This document shows, piece after piece, positions 51,082 through 59,388 of a stretch of DNA of 64,000 nt. A program made the translations under genes and the position numbers. This DNA is from an uncultured Allobosea sp. (GTDB lineage: Bacteria; Pseudomonadota; Alphaproteobacteria; Rhizobiales; Beijerinckiaceae). Under the pieces are notes generated by a model, which did no database searches, had not been told where the DNA came from, and was given only the letters and a program-made list of their open reading frames with translations. The stretch is from NCBI RefSeq assembly GCF_945957345.1, contig NZ_CAMFKW010000007.1, forward strand, positions 86,919-150,918. The letters are read 5' to 3'. Each line of letters opens with the position of its first letter. Position 1 is the stretch's first letter.

Positions 51082-52082
51082 CGCGCGCCTCCGGTCTTGC
51101 GCCGGAGTGCATGCCAGCCACGCTCGATCAGGCCGCAGACGCCCTGCGGGCAGATGACGAGCAAAGCGAGCACGATCGTCGCGAAGATGATGAGGTAGAG
51201 CGAGCCGGCGAAGCGCAGCCATTCCGGCAGGACGACGCCGAGCAGTGCGCCGACGAAGGGGCCGAAGAGATAGCCGGAGCCGCCCGCGACGACCATCAAT
51301 AGCAGGAACAGGCTCTGCGACAGCGAGAAGGGCGAGGGGTCGATGAACTCGACCAGCGGCGCATAGAGCGAGCCCGCAAAGCCGCCATAGGCCGAGCCGA
51401 TCGCGAAGGCGAGCAGCGTGTAAGCGCGGGTATCGACGCCGAGGCTCGCGGCCCGGACCGGATTCTCGCGGAGCGCCGTGAAGGCACGGCCCCAGGGCGA
51501 GCGAACGAGCCACCACAGCTTCAGCGACAGGACCAGCGTGACGACGACGACGAAGCGGTGGAATTCGAGCGCGCCGAACAGCTTGATGCCCAGGAAGTCC
51601 GGCCGGTTGATGTTGGAGATGCCGTAGACGCCGCCGGTGAGCCATTGCTCGTTGCGGATGAGCAGCCAGATCAGCGTCGAGAAGGCGAGGGTGACGAAGG
51701 CAAGGTAATGCGTCCGCACCCTGAGCGCCGGGAAGCCGAGCAGCAGGCCGACCGCGAAGGTCAGCAGGCCCGACAGGGCGAAGGCTGCATACCAGCTCAC
51801 CCCGTATTTCGTGGTCAGGATCGCGGTGGCATAGGCGCCGAGCCCCATGAAGGCTGCCTGCGCCAGCGAGCTTTGCCCGGCATAGCCGAGGGTGAGGTTC
51901 AGCCCCATCACGCCGATGCTCATCACCAGCCAGAGCGAGAGCACATAGGTGCCGTAGCGGCCCATCCCGACGGGCGCGAACCAGAGGATGGCGGCGCCGA
52001 GGAGGAGCCCGATCAGCGCGGCATCGATCCGGCGGGCCGGGCGCCGCGAGGCTATGGAATTCTGGGCGGCGGGGGCGCTCAT
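51078..52082 (-). CDS. livM: Branched-chain amino-acid-type ABC permease LivM
   Basis: A 334-residue membrane protein with about ten helices. LWLVMSIGVMGLNLTLGYAG, QSSLAQAAFMGLGAYATAIL and the loop TALRENPVRAASLGVDTRAY are conserved in LivM, followed by KLLAFAIGSAYGG-type FAIGSAYGGFAGSLYAPL. ATG at 52082 overlaps the livH stop by four bases. It forms the channel with LivH. Extra N-terminal residues rich in R precede the first helix. Confidence 0.95.
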   Translation of the reverse strand: MSAPAAQNSIASRRPARRIDAALIGLLLGAAILWFAPVGMGRYGTYVLSLWLVMSIGVMGLNLTLGYAGQSSLAQAAFMGLGAYATAILTTKYGVSWYAAFALSGLLTFAVGLLLGFPALRVRTHYLAFVTLAFSTLIWLLIRNEQWLTGGVYGISNINRPDFLGIKLFGALEFHRFVVVVTLVLSLKLWWLVRSPWGRAFTALRENPVRAASLGVDTRAYTLLAFAIGSAYGGFAGSLYAPLVEFIDPSPFSLSQSLFLLLMVVAGGSGYLFGPFVGALLGVVLPEWLRFAGSLYLIIFATIVLALLVICPQGVCGLIERGWHALRRKTGGAR

Positions 52083-52957
52083 ATGCGGCGCTCCTCCTTG
52101 CGGCCCATCAGCCCTTCCGGCTTGATCAGGATGATGGCGACGAGCAGCACCAGCGGCACGGCCAGCCGGTACTGCGTCGAGATGTAGGCGGCCGCCAGCG
52201 AATCCGCGACGCCGATCAGGATGCCGCCGACCAGCGCGCCGCGCACCTGGTTGAAGCCGCCGACGATGGCGGCGATGAAGGCGAACAGGCCGATGGTCTC
52301 GCCATTCGAGAACTTCGCGAGATAGATCGGCGAGATCAGGAGCGAGGCGACGACCGCAAGCGCGGCATTGAGCAGGAAGGTGAGCAGCACCATCCGCTCG
52401 ACCGGGATGCCGAGGATGCGCGCGACGGTCGGGTTCTGCGCTGTCGCCTGCATCTGGCGGCCGAGCCGCGTGCCGCCGACGAACCATTGCAGCAGGCCGA
52501 TCGCCGCGAAAGCGACGACGATGATCGCGAGATGCTGCAGCGAGATCGACACGCCGAGCAGGTTGACCATGTCGGTCGGCACCAGCGAGGGGAAGCTCTG
52601 CGCCTCGGCCGAGAAACCGTCCTTGGCGCCTTCCTTCATGATGGTCGAGAGCGCCATGGTGGCGATGGCCAGCGGCAGCACGCCATGCTTGATCATCGGG
52701 TCGACGACGACGAGCTTGAAGCCCGCGCCGAAGATCAGCAGGAAGACCGCGATGCCGAGCAATCCGCCGGCCCAGAGCGGCAGGCCGAAGAGCTTGACCG
52801 CGAGCAGGATCAGCACGGCCGGCAGCATGACGAACTCGCCCTGGGCGAAATTGATCGTCTGTGAGGTCTGCCAGACCAGCGTGAAGCCGATCGCGGCGAG
52901 CGCATAGATCGCGCCCGTGGCGATGCCGGCGATGAGATAGGCGATGAATTCGGCCAT
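52079..52957 (-). CDS. livH: Branched-chain amino-acid-type ABC permease LivH
   Basis: A 292-residue membrane protein. IAGIATGAIYALAAIGFTLV, WQTSQTINFAQGEFVMLPAV and QMQATAQNPTVARILGIPVE with VASLLISPIYLAKFSNGETI are the family hallmarks, the middle one being the EAA loop. It pairs with LivM. The gene is preceded by a palindromic repeat of about 100 bases that separates it from the binding-protein gene livK, which may lower expression of the rest relative to the binding protein. Confidence 0.95.
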   Translation of the reverse strand: MAEFIAYLIAGIATGAIYALAAIGFTLVWQTSQTINFAQGEFVMLPAVLILLAVKLFGLPLWAGGLLGIAVFLLIFGAGFKLVVVDPMIKHGVLPLAIATMALSTIMKEGAKDGFSAEAQSFPSLVPTDMVNLLGVSISLQHLAIIVVAFAAIGLLQWFVGGTRLGRQMQATAQNPTVARILGIPVERMVLLTFLLNAALAVVASLLISPIYLAKFSNGETIGLFAFIAAIVGGFNQVRGALVGGILIGVADSLAAAYISTQYRLAVPLVLLVAIILIKPEGLMGRKEERRI

Positions 52958-52983
52958 GGCTTCCGCTTTGTGCCCAGACTCAT

Positions 52984-53087
52984 GTCATCCCGGGCGACCG
53001 TAGGAGACCCGGGATCCATTCCGGAACCTTTCCGATGAAGGCTCAGGCATGGATCCCGGATCTTCGCTTCGCTCCGTCCGGGGTGAC
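52984..53087. repeat. Palindromic repeat between livK and livH
   Basis: Outer arms GTCATCCCGGGCGA and TCCGGGGTGAC and inner arms GGGATCCAT and ATGGATCCC form an imperfect hairpin of about 100 bases. It matches the general pattern of dispersed repeats that begin GTCATCCCGG in alphaproteobacterial genomes. In this place it may stabilise or partially end the livK message. Confidence 0.75.
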
Positions 53088-53107
53088 GTCGAGGGTATGC
53101 TGGCTGC

Positions 53108-54244
53108 TTACGGCTTGATCCGGGGCAGGGTGGTGTTGATCACCTGCTTGCCGTTGACGACCTCGGCGAGGAAGCTTTCGCGGTCGAGGTCGCCGTTCTG
53201 CTCGATCACCGTATCCATCAGGATGCCCGGCTCCTCGCTCGCCTTGATGGTCGCGCCGCGCAGCGTGTCGGCGACGCCCTTCTTGTCGAATTTCTTCTGC
53301 TTCTCGGTCGCCCATTTCACCATGAACACGGCCATGTAGCCCTTCACGCCGTTATGATCGGAGGAGAAGCCGTATTTCTCGCGATAGCGCTTGCCGAAAT
53401 CCTGCAGGGCCGGGACCGGCGCGTCGGTCGAGAGGCCGACATGGCCCTTCACGCCGTTGGCGGCGTCGCCCGCCAGTTCCAGCACCTTGGCGCCGAGTAG
53501 GGTGGTCTCGCCGATCATCGGCTTGGTGATGCCCTGCTGCTTGGCGGCGCGCAGGAAGCGGGCGCTCTCCTCCTCGTTCAGATAGACGAAGACGGCATCG
53601 GCATTGGCGTTCTTCACCTTGATCGCGTCGGCGGTGAAATCGGCCTGGCCCTGCTCGGTGGAGACGTCGGCAGTAACCTTGATGCCGGCCTTCTCCAGTT
53701 CGGGCAGGATGGTGTCGCGCCCGCCCTTGCCGAAGTCGTTATTGACCCAGACCACGGCGATCGAGCCGGCCTTGACGGTGTCCTTCAGGTATTTGGCGAT
53801 CTTCGGCATCGCCGCCGCCTGGCTGATCGAGGTGCGGAAGATGTAGGGATTGCCCTGGCGGGTGAAGCCGGCCGCCTCGCCGCCGACGATCTGGGCGATC
53901 TCGGCGCGCTGCGAGATCTGCATGGAGGCGCCGATCGGGCCCGAGAAGATCGGGCCGAGGATGGCATAGGCGTTCTCGTCGATGGCGCGCTGCACGGCGG
54001 CGCGGGTGTTCCCCGGATTGGTCTGCGTGTCGTAATGGACGATTTCGACCTGCTTGCCGAGGATGCCGCCTTTGGCGTTGATGTCGGCGGCGGCCATGTC
54101 GGCGCCGTTCTTCCAGTTGGTGCCGGCGGCGGCGCCCGCGCCCGACAGCTCGATGACGTCGATCAGCTTGACCTTGTCCTGCGCCTGCGCCGGCAGGCTG
54201 AGCGCGGCGCTGAGCGCGGCGGCCATGACCCAAAGCGATTTCAT
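53108..54244 (-). CDS. livK: Branched-chain amino-acid-type ABC binding protein LivK
   Basis: A 378-residue periplasmic protein. The signal peptide MKSLWVMAAALSAALSLPAQ ends with AQA, cut before QDKVKL. The mature part VIELSGAGAAAGTNWKNGAD with DINAKGGILGKQVEIVHYDTQ, NPGNTRAAVQRAID and NNDFGKGGRDTILPELEK fits the periplasmic binding fold I. It may bind branched-chain amino acids, amides or urea-like compounds. ATG at 54244 has GGAGGAA upstream. First gene of the operon and divergent from the MBL-fold gene. Confidence 0.93.
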   Translation of the reverse strand: MKSLWVMAAALSAALSLPAQAQDKVKLIDVIELSGAGAAAGTNWKNGADMAAADINAKGGILGKQVEIVHYDTQTNPGNTRAAVQRAIDENAYAILGPIFSGPIGASMQISQRAEIAQIVGGEAAGFTRQGNPYIFRTSISQAAAMPKIAKYLKDTVKAGSIAVVWVNNDFGKGGRDTILPELEKAGIKVTADVSTEQGQADFTADAIKVKNANADAVFVYLNEEESARFLRAAKQQGITKPMIGETTLLGAKVLELAGDAANGVKGHVGLSTDAPVPALQDFGKRYREKYGFSSDHNGVKGYMAVFMVKWATEKQKKFDKKGVADTLRGATIKASEEPGILMDTVIEQNGDLDRESFLAEVVNGKQVINTTLPRIKP

Positions 54245-54494
54245 ATCCTGTTCCTCCCGAACGTTTCTCAAAATCTCACGCGCGATCTTGGATAGCCGCG
54301 GCGTCCGCCCGCTTCTTGCAGGGCTTTGGGGCGCGATGTCCAGAGGCGAAGGGGTTTGGCGGGGTTGAGGTTTTCGCTTTGCCGGGGATGGCACGGGGAG
54401 AGCCGCTGACGCCACCTGTCAGCATACGGACGCGCCGGCCTGTTGCCCGCGGTCGATGGTGCTACACAGGAAGGGCTTTGCAGGAGAAGCCCGC

Positions 54495-55760
54495 ATGAAA
54501 CAGGACCCGCTGTTCGAGCGCCTCTGGGATGGCTCCGCCGCGATGGAGGAATGGACCGCTGCGGTCTCGCATGGTGCGATCACGCAGGTGGGCGACAACA
54601 TCATCACCGTCCACACCACCTATTTCTGCGGCAGCGTCACGGCGATCCGCACGACGGAAGGGCTTGTGCTGATCGATACCGCCAAGCCTGACACGGCCCG
54701 GCAGACGCTCGACGTCATTCGCTCCTGGGATGGCGGTCCGATCCATACGGTGATCTTCACCCATGGCCATATCGACCACACCAGTGGCATCAAGGTGATC
54801 GACGAGGAGGCGGAGGCGCGCGGATGGCCGCGCCCGCGCATCGTCGCCCATCGCAATGTCGCCCGGCGTATGCAGCGCTATGTCGACTCGCACGGCTTCA
54901 ACAGCCTCGTGCAGAGCCAGCAGTTCAACATGCCTGGCTATGTCTACCCGATCGGCCAGCGCCGTCCTGACGAGGTCTATGACGACACCTTGTCGCTCAC
55001 GATCGGCGGGGAGCGGCTCGAACTCTTCCACGGCCGCGGCGAGACCGATGACGCGACCTTCATCTGGTTGCCGGAGCGGCGCGTGCTGGCGAGCGGCGAT
55101 TTCGTAATCTGGGTCTTCCCCAATGCGGGCAACCCCCGCAAGGTCCAGCGCTACGCGGCGGAATGGGCGCAGGCACTGCGGCGGATGGAGGCGCTGAAGC
55201 CCGATATCCTGATACCCGGCCATGGTCCCGTCGTCTTCGGAGCGGATCGGGTGGCGCGGATGCTCGGCGACGGCGCCGAGGCGCTCGAGCATCTCGTTCG
55301 CGAGACGCTGGCGCTGATGAATGAGGGCGCGGGGCTCGAAGATGTCCTGAACAAGGTCAAGGTGCCCGCCAGCTACCTCGCCAAGCCCTATCTGCTCCCC
55401 AAATACGACGATCCCGAATTCCTCGTCCGCAGCATCTATCATTTCTATGCCGGCTGGTTCGACGGCAATGCGGCCCATCTCAAGCCAGCCCGCACGGCCG
55501 AACTGGCCGCTGAACTGGCGGAGCTCGCCGGTGGCGCCCGCAAGCTTGCGGAACGTGCCGAGGCGCTGGCAGGGCAAGGGCAGAACCGGCTCGCCGTGGC
55601 GCTGGCGGAGCTTGCGGCATCGGCCGTGCCGGACGATCCACAGCTCCAAGCCATCCGCGCGGCAACGTTGCGGAAGCTGATCGACAGCGAGAGCTCGCTG
55701 ATGGGCAAGGCCTTCCTCGCCGTCTACAAGCGCGAGGCAGAAGGGCAGACGAAGGCCTGA
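54495..55760 (+). CDS. MBL-fold hydrolase with alkyl-sulfatase-type C-terminal domain
   Basis: A 421-residue metallo-hydrolase. The zinc motif THGHIDHTSG (HxHxDH), a distant HGRGETDDATFIW, LASGDFVIWVFPNAG and IPGHGPVVFG complete the metal site. The C-terminal part YDDPEFLVRSIYHFYAGWFDGNAAHLKP resembles the dimerisation domain of SdsA1-type alkyl sulfatases, followed by a helical segment. It lacks an export signal, unlike SdsA1. A cytoplasmic sulfatase or thioester/lactone hydrolase is possible. ATG at 54495 has AGGAGA before it. Divergent from livK with a 250-base gap that shows no gene. Confidence 0.85.
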   Translation: MKQDPLFERLWDGSAAMEEWTAAVSHGAITQVGDNIITVHTTYFCGSVTAIRTTEGLVLIDTAKPDTARQTLDVIRSWDGGPIHTVIFTHGHIDHTSGIKVIDEEAEARGWPRPRIVAHRNVARRMQRYVDSHGFNSLVQSQQFNMPGYVYPIGQRRPDEVYDDTLSLTIGGERLELFHGRGETDDATFIWLPERRVLASGDFVIWVFPNAGNPRKVQRYAAEWAQALRRMEALKPDILIPGHGPVVFGADRVARMLGDGAEALEHLVRETLALMNEGAGLEDVLNKVKVPASYLAKPYLLPKYDDPEFLVRSIYHFYAGWFDGNAAHLKPARTAELAAELAELAGGARKLAERAEALAGQGQNRLAVALAELAASAVPDDPQLQAIRAATLRKLIDSESSLMGKAFLAVYKREAEGQTKA

Positions 55761-55769
55761 GGATGCTCC

Positions 55770-55821
55770 ACCTTTGTCATTGGGGCTTCACGCCTGCGGC
55801 GCGCCCCGGAATGACAAAGGT
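55770..55821. terminator. Bidirectional hairpin between convergent genes
   Basis: Arms ACCTTTGTCATT (55770-55781) and AATGACAAAGGT (55810-55821), extended inward by GGGGC and GCCCC, form a strong stem between the MBL stop (55760) and the DUF4142 stop (55857). Related in words to the other CATTCCGG-type repeats of the window. It can end both transcripts. Confidence 0.7.
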
Positions 55822-55856
55822 CGCGCGAAGCCCTCGCAGGCAAGTCGCCGCAGAAC

Positions 55857-56378
55857 CTACGGCGTGACCGGCAATCCCTGCGCCTTTCGGTCAAGCTCGC
55901 GAAACACCGGCAGCGACTGCGCCGCGAAGCTCTTCAGTTCGGGATCGTCGCCTTCCTTGGCGTAGCGCTCCATCAGCACGGCGACATCATGATGCGTGCT
56001 GCGCTGGGCTTCGACATAGGCCTTGTCGAAGGCGGTGCCCTGCTTGTCGGTGAGATCGCGCAGCAGGTCGAGATGGCGCCCGTCCGGACGGTCGGGCAGG
56101 GCGATATCGGAGCGCTTCGCGACGATGCGGCGCAGGCCGCTGGTCACGGCTCCTTGCTGGCTGGCGAGATCATGCGCGAAATCCTTGATCGCGGGCGAAT
56201 TGCTCTTGTGCAGCGCCAAGGTCGCGGACTCCATGCCGAACATCTGGGCGATGGCGGTCTGGCGCACGAAATCCTGGGTCGGAACGGATGATTGCGCCGC
56301 GGCGGTGGAGCCAAGCAGGGCGAGGCCGGCGAACCCCTGCAACAGCGTTCGCCGGGTGCGATGAGTGATCTGTGCCAT
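55857..56378 (-). CDS. Periplasmic DUF4142 protein
   Basis: A 173-residue exported protein. The signal RTLLQGFAGLALLGSTAAAQ has a basic start (HRTRRTLL) that may also suit the twin-arginine route. The DUF4142 core is FVRQTAIAQMFGMESATLAL, SNSPAIKDFAHDLASQQGAV and YVEAQRSTHHDVAVLMERYA, rich in helices. The family resembles ferritin-like bundles; the role is unknown. GGAGG lies directly against the ATG, an unusual zero spacing, so translation may be weak or the start differ. The open frame extends upstream without support. Confidence 0.85.
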   Translation of the reverse strand: MAQITHRTRRTLLQGFAGLALLGSTAAAQSSVPTQDFVRQTAIAQMFGMESATLALHKSNSPAIKDFAHDLASQQGAVTSGLRRIVAKRSDIALPDRPDGRHLDLLRDLTDKQGTAFDKAYVEAQRSTHHDVAVLMERYAKEGDDPELKSFAAQSLPVFRELDRKAQGLPVTP

Positions 56379-56517
56379 CCTCCGGGAACCGCAAAGCCAC
56401 CGCGAGGTTCCATGGTGCCGGCGCCGGACCCTGCTGCATCGGCTCGCCTTGCCGCGTCTTGCCCGCTGCGATAGCAGGGCGGGGGTACGCTTGCCGTCCG
56501 GATGCAGAGGAAGTTCC

Positions 56518-57273
56518 ATGCCGACCACCGTCGAGACCCTGCGCGATGCGCTGGTGAAGGCCCGCCGCGAGCGTTCGCTGGCCGAGATTGCGAGCCTGCC
56601 GGTGCCGGCGACCCTGTCCGAGGGACTCGTTGCGCAGGCGGCGGTCGGCAAGGCGCTGGGCCTCCCCGAGGCCGGCTGGAAGGTCGGCATCGCCGAGGAC
56701 GGCCAGGCGGTCGCCGGCCTGATGCCCGGCGCCTGGCTGGCTCCCGGCGATGTCTATGAGGGCGCGATCGGCGCGGAATTGCGCATTGAGATCGAGCTCG
56801 CGCTCCGGCTCGCCCGCGACGTGCCGTTCCGCCCGGCTCAAGCCTATTCGCGCGCAGAACTGCTCGCTTCCTGCGACAAAGCCTATCTCGGAATCGAGAT
56901 CGTCGAGAGCCGCCTTGCCAACTGGGCCGGCAATGTCGCGTTCCCGCTCTGGCTCGCCGATGCGATGGGCCATGGCGGCTACGTGATCGGCCCCGAGCTC
57001 GACATCGCGACGTTGGACGATCTCACTGGCCTAGGCTGCTTCATCTCGCTCAACGGCGTGACGATCTACGACCAGCCGGCCGTGCACGGAAACGGCGACC
57101 CGATGACGCCCTTCCTCGCCTGGGCCAACCGCCAGAGCGATGATCTCGGCAGCCTGAAGGCCGGGCAGATCGTGACCACCGGCAGCCTGTGCGGCGGCGT
57201 GCTCTCGCCCGGAAAGGGCGAGATCGTGACGCGGCTTTCGCCGCTCGCCACGGTGACCTTAACGCTTCGTTAG
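56518..57273 (+). CDS. 2-Keto-4-pentenoate hydratase-like protein (MhpD/FAH family)
   Basis: A 251-residue protein of the MhpD branch of the FAH superfamily. GWKVGIAEDGQAVAGLMPGA, RIEIELALRLARDVPFRP with the metal glutamates and KAYLGIEIVESRLANW fit the family, and IVTTGSLCGGVLSPGKGEIV the C-terminal loop. Members hydrate or decarboxylate keto acids from aromatic ring cleavage. No other ring-cleavage genes are here, so the pathway is unclear. ATG at 56518 has AGAGGA eight bases upstream. Confidence 0.87.
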   Translation: MPTTVETLRDALVKARRERSLAEIASLPVPATLSEGLVAQAAVGKALGLPEAGWKVGIAEDGQAVAGLMPGAWLAPGDVYEGAIGAELRIEIELALRLARDVPFRPAQAYSRAELLASCDKAYLGIEIVESRLANWAGNVAFPLWLADAMGHGGYVIGPELDIATLDDLTGLGCFISLNGVTIYDQPAVHGNGDPMTPFLAWANRQSDDLGSLKAGQIVTTGSLCGGVLSPGKGEIVTRLSPLATVTLTLR

Positions 57274-57375
57274 AGGGATCGGTCGAGTCCTTGAGCATTG
57301 CACATGCCCGCCTGCTCCCTATGATGGCGGCGGGAATGGGCACTGTTTTGAGTGTGGGGGTTGCTTGGAGGGCGG

Positions 57376-59388
57376 ATGCGGTTTTGGCGTAGGGCAGGGC
57401 ATGCGGTCGCGCTGAGCGGCGGCTGTGCTTTTGCCACACTGCTGAGCCTGCAGGCGGAACCGGCCCGGGCTTTTGATCTCTCGTCGCTGGACGTGTTCGG
57501 CCTTTTCACCAAGAAGGACGAGCCGCCGGCTCCGAGCCCGTCCGCCTTGCCGTACAAGCTCGAATTCGATCTCGGCGAGGCCGACGACGCCAAGGCGTTG
57601 ACGCGCTCGCTGCAGGATACCTCGCTGCTCTATCGTCTGCGCCAGGATGCTCCGCCCGATGGCGAATCCCTGTCGCGGCGGATGGCGACAGACCTGAACC
57701 CCATGCTCGATGCGCTCTGGTCGCAGGGCTATTTCAACGCCGATGTGACGTTGATTGCGGACGGTGTCCCGCTCAAGATCGGGGCCGAGCCCGACGCGGC
57801 GCTGGTCAGGACGCTCGAAGCCCATCGCAACCGCGACGCCGTGCCGATCACGGTCAGGGCCCGGCCCGGCAAGGTCTTCGGCCTGCGCAGGATCGATGTC
57901 GTCGAACGCGACGAAGCCGGTCCGCCGGCGATCGCCGATCCGGTCAAGGTCTCCCGGTTGAAGGCAGGCGATCCGGCGACTTCGGCTGCCTTGAAGGCCG
58001 CCCAGGCATCGTTGGTCGATTATATGCGGGCGCAGTCGCGTCCGCTGGCCAAGGTCGTCGAACTCCGTCCGGTCGTCGACCACGCCGCCGGCATCATGGA
58101 CGTGACCTATGTCATCGCGCCCGGCCCGCTTGCCGGCTTCGGCGACATCACGGTGGGCCAGACCGACGAGATTCCGCCCGCGGTCGTACGCTCCTTCATC
58201 TATCTGGAGCCCGGCGATCCCTATTCGCCGAAGGCGCTCGCCGATACCCGCCGCTCGATCGCGACGATCCCCGCCGTCGGCTCCGTCCGCATCCGCGAGG
58301 GCGACAAGCTCGACGGCGCCGGCAACCTACCGATCTTCGTCGAGGTGACGGAGCGGCCCAAGCGCCTGCTCGGCTTCTCCGCGCGCTATTCCACCATCGA
58401 TGGCCCGGCGGTGAAGACCTATTGGGAGCACCGCAACCTGTTCGGCGGGGCCGAGCGTCTGCGGCTGGAGGCCAGCGTCTTCTTCGCCCCGCGCATCGAC
58501 GGCACCAAGATCCAGCGCTTCGGCGACTTCAAGGAATCAGATCTCGGCGGCCGCTTCGCCTTCAGCTTCATGAAGCCGGCGCTGAACGGCAGCCGCAACG
58601 ACCTGCTCATCGATGGCGTCGCGACGCGCGAGCGCGTCGGCCTCAACCGCTATGGCGGCTACACGGCCCGCTACGGCAATGTCACCACCGCGATCCGCCA
58701 TCGCTTCAGCGACACCTTCTCGGTCCAGGCGGGCATCGAGGTCGAGCGCGGCCAGACCAGCGACGTACTCGGGCAGGTGGACTACACCTTGGTAGGCATC
58801 CCGCTCTCGGTGAAATACGATTCCACCGACAACCTGCTCGATCCGACGCGCGGCTTCCGGGCGACGGCCTCCTTCACGCCCTATCCGACCTTCCTCGGCT
58901 CGACGGTCGGAATCTACCAGACCAAGGCGGCCGTCTCCGCCTATTACGCGCTGGACGAGGACAACCGTTACATCCTCGCCGGCCGCGTCGGCTTCGGCTC
59001 GGTCGCCGGCGCCAGCCTTGCCGACATCCCGGCGACGCGGCGCTTCTATGCGGGCGGCGGCGGCTCGGTGCGCGGCTATGCCTATCGCAGCCTGTCACCG
59101 CTCGGGCCTTACGGGCAGATCATCGGCGGGCGCAGCCTGCTGGAGGCCTCGGTCGAGGCCCGCATCAAGATCACCGACACGATCGGCATCGTGCCCTTCT
59201 TCGATGCCGGCACCGCCTTCGAATCGAGCCTGCCGGACGGCAAGCAGAAGCTGCAGATGGCCGCCGGCCTTGGTTTCCGCTACTATACCGGCATCGGGCC
59301 GATCCGCGTCGACATCGCCGCGCCGCTCAATCCGCGCAAGGGCGACAAGCCGGTCGCGCTCTATGTCAGCATCGGGCAGGCCTTCTGA
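57376..59388 (+). CDS. tamA: Outer-membrane translocation protein TamA
   Basis: A 670-residue Omp85-family protein. A signal peptide (residues 1-34, ending QAEPARA) is followed by POTRA domains (about residues 60-330, with ALWSQGYFNADVTLIADG and SFIYLEPGDPYSPKAL) and a 16-strand beta barrel (from about 345). The barrel has GGGGSVRGYAYRSLSP with the VRGY lid motif and ends in a strand with terminal phenylalanine (VSIGQAF). With TamB it inserts or moves envelope components to the outer membrane. ATG at 57376 has GGAGG before it. The stop overlaps the tamB start. Confidence 0.93.
   Translation: MRFWRRAGHAVALSGGCAFATLLSLQAEPARAFDLSSLDVFGLFTKKDEPPAPSPSALPYKLEFDLGEADDAKALTRSLQDTSLLYRLRQDAPPDGESLSRRMATDLNPMLDALWSQGYFNADVTLIADGVPLKIGAEPDAALVRTLEAHRNRDAVPITVRARPGKVFGLRRIDVVERDEAGPPAIADPVKVSRLKAGDPATSAALKAAQASLVDYMRAQSRPLAKVVELRPVVDHAAGIMDVTYVIAPGPLAGFGDITVGQTDEIPPAVVRSFIYLEPGDPYSPKALADTRRSIATIPAVGSVRIREGDKLDGAGNLPIFVEVTERPKRLLGFSARYSTIDGPAVKTYWEHRNLFGGAERLRLEASVFFAPRIDGTKIQRFGDFKESDLGGRFAFSFMKPALNGSRNDLLIDGVATRERVGLNRYGGYTARYGNVTTAIRHRFSDTFSVQAGIEVERGQTSDVLGQVDYTLVGIPLSVKYDSTDNLLDPTRGFRATASFTPYPTFLGSTVGIYQTKAAVSAYYALDEDNRYILAGRVGFGSVAGASLADIPATRRFYAGGGGSVRGYAYRSLSPLGPYGQIIGGRSLLEASVEARIKITDTIGIVPFFDAGTAFESSLPDGKQKLQMAAGLGFRYYTGIGPIRVDIAAPLNPRKGDKPVALYVSIGQAF

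Noticed and set aside
58422..59387. An in-frame extension of tamB through tamA
   Set aside because: tamA is clearly coded in a different phase here, and tamB has an anchor helix right after the ATG at 59388.
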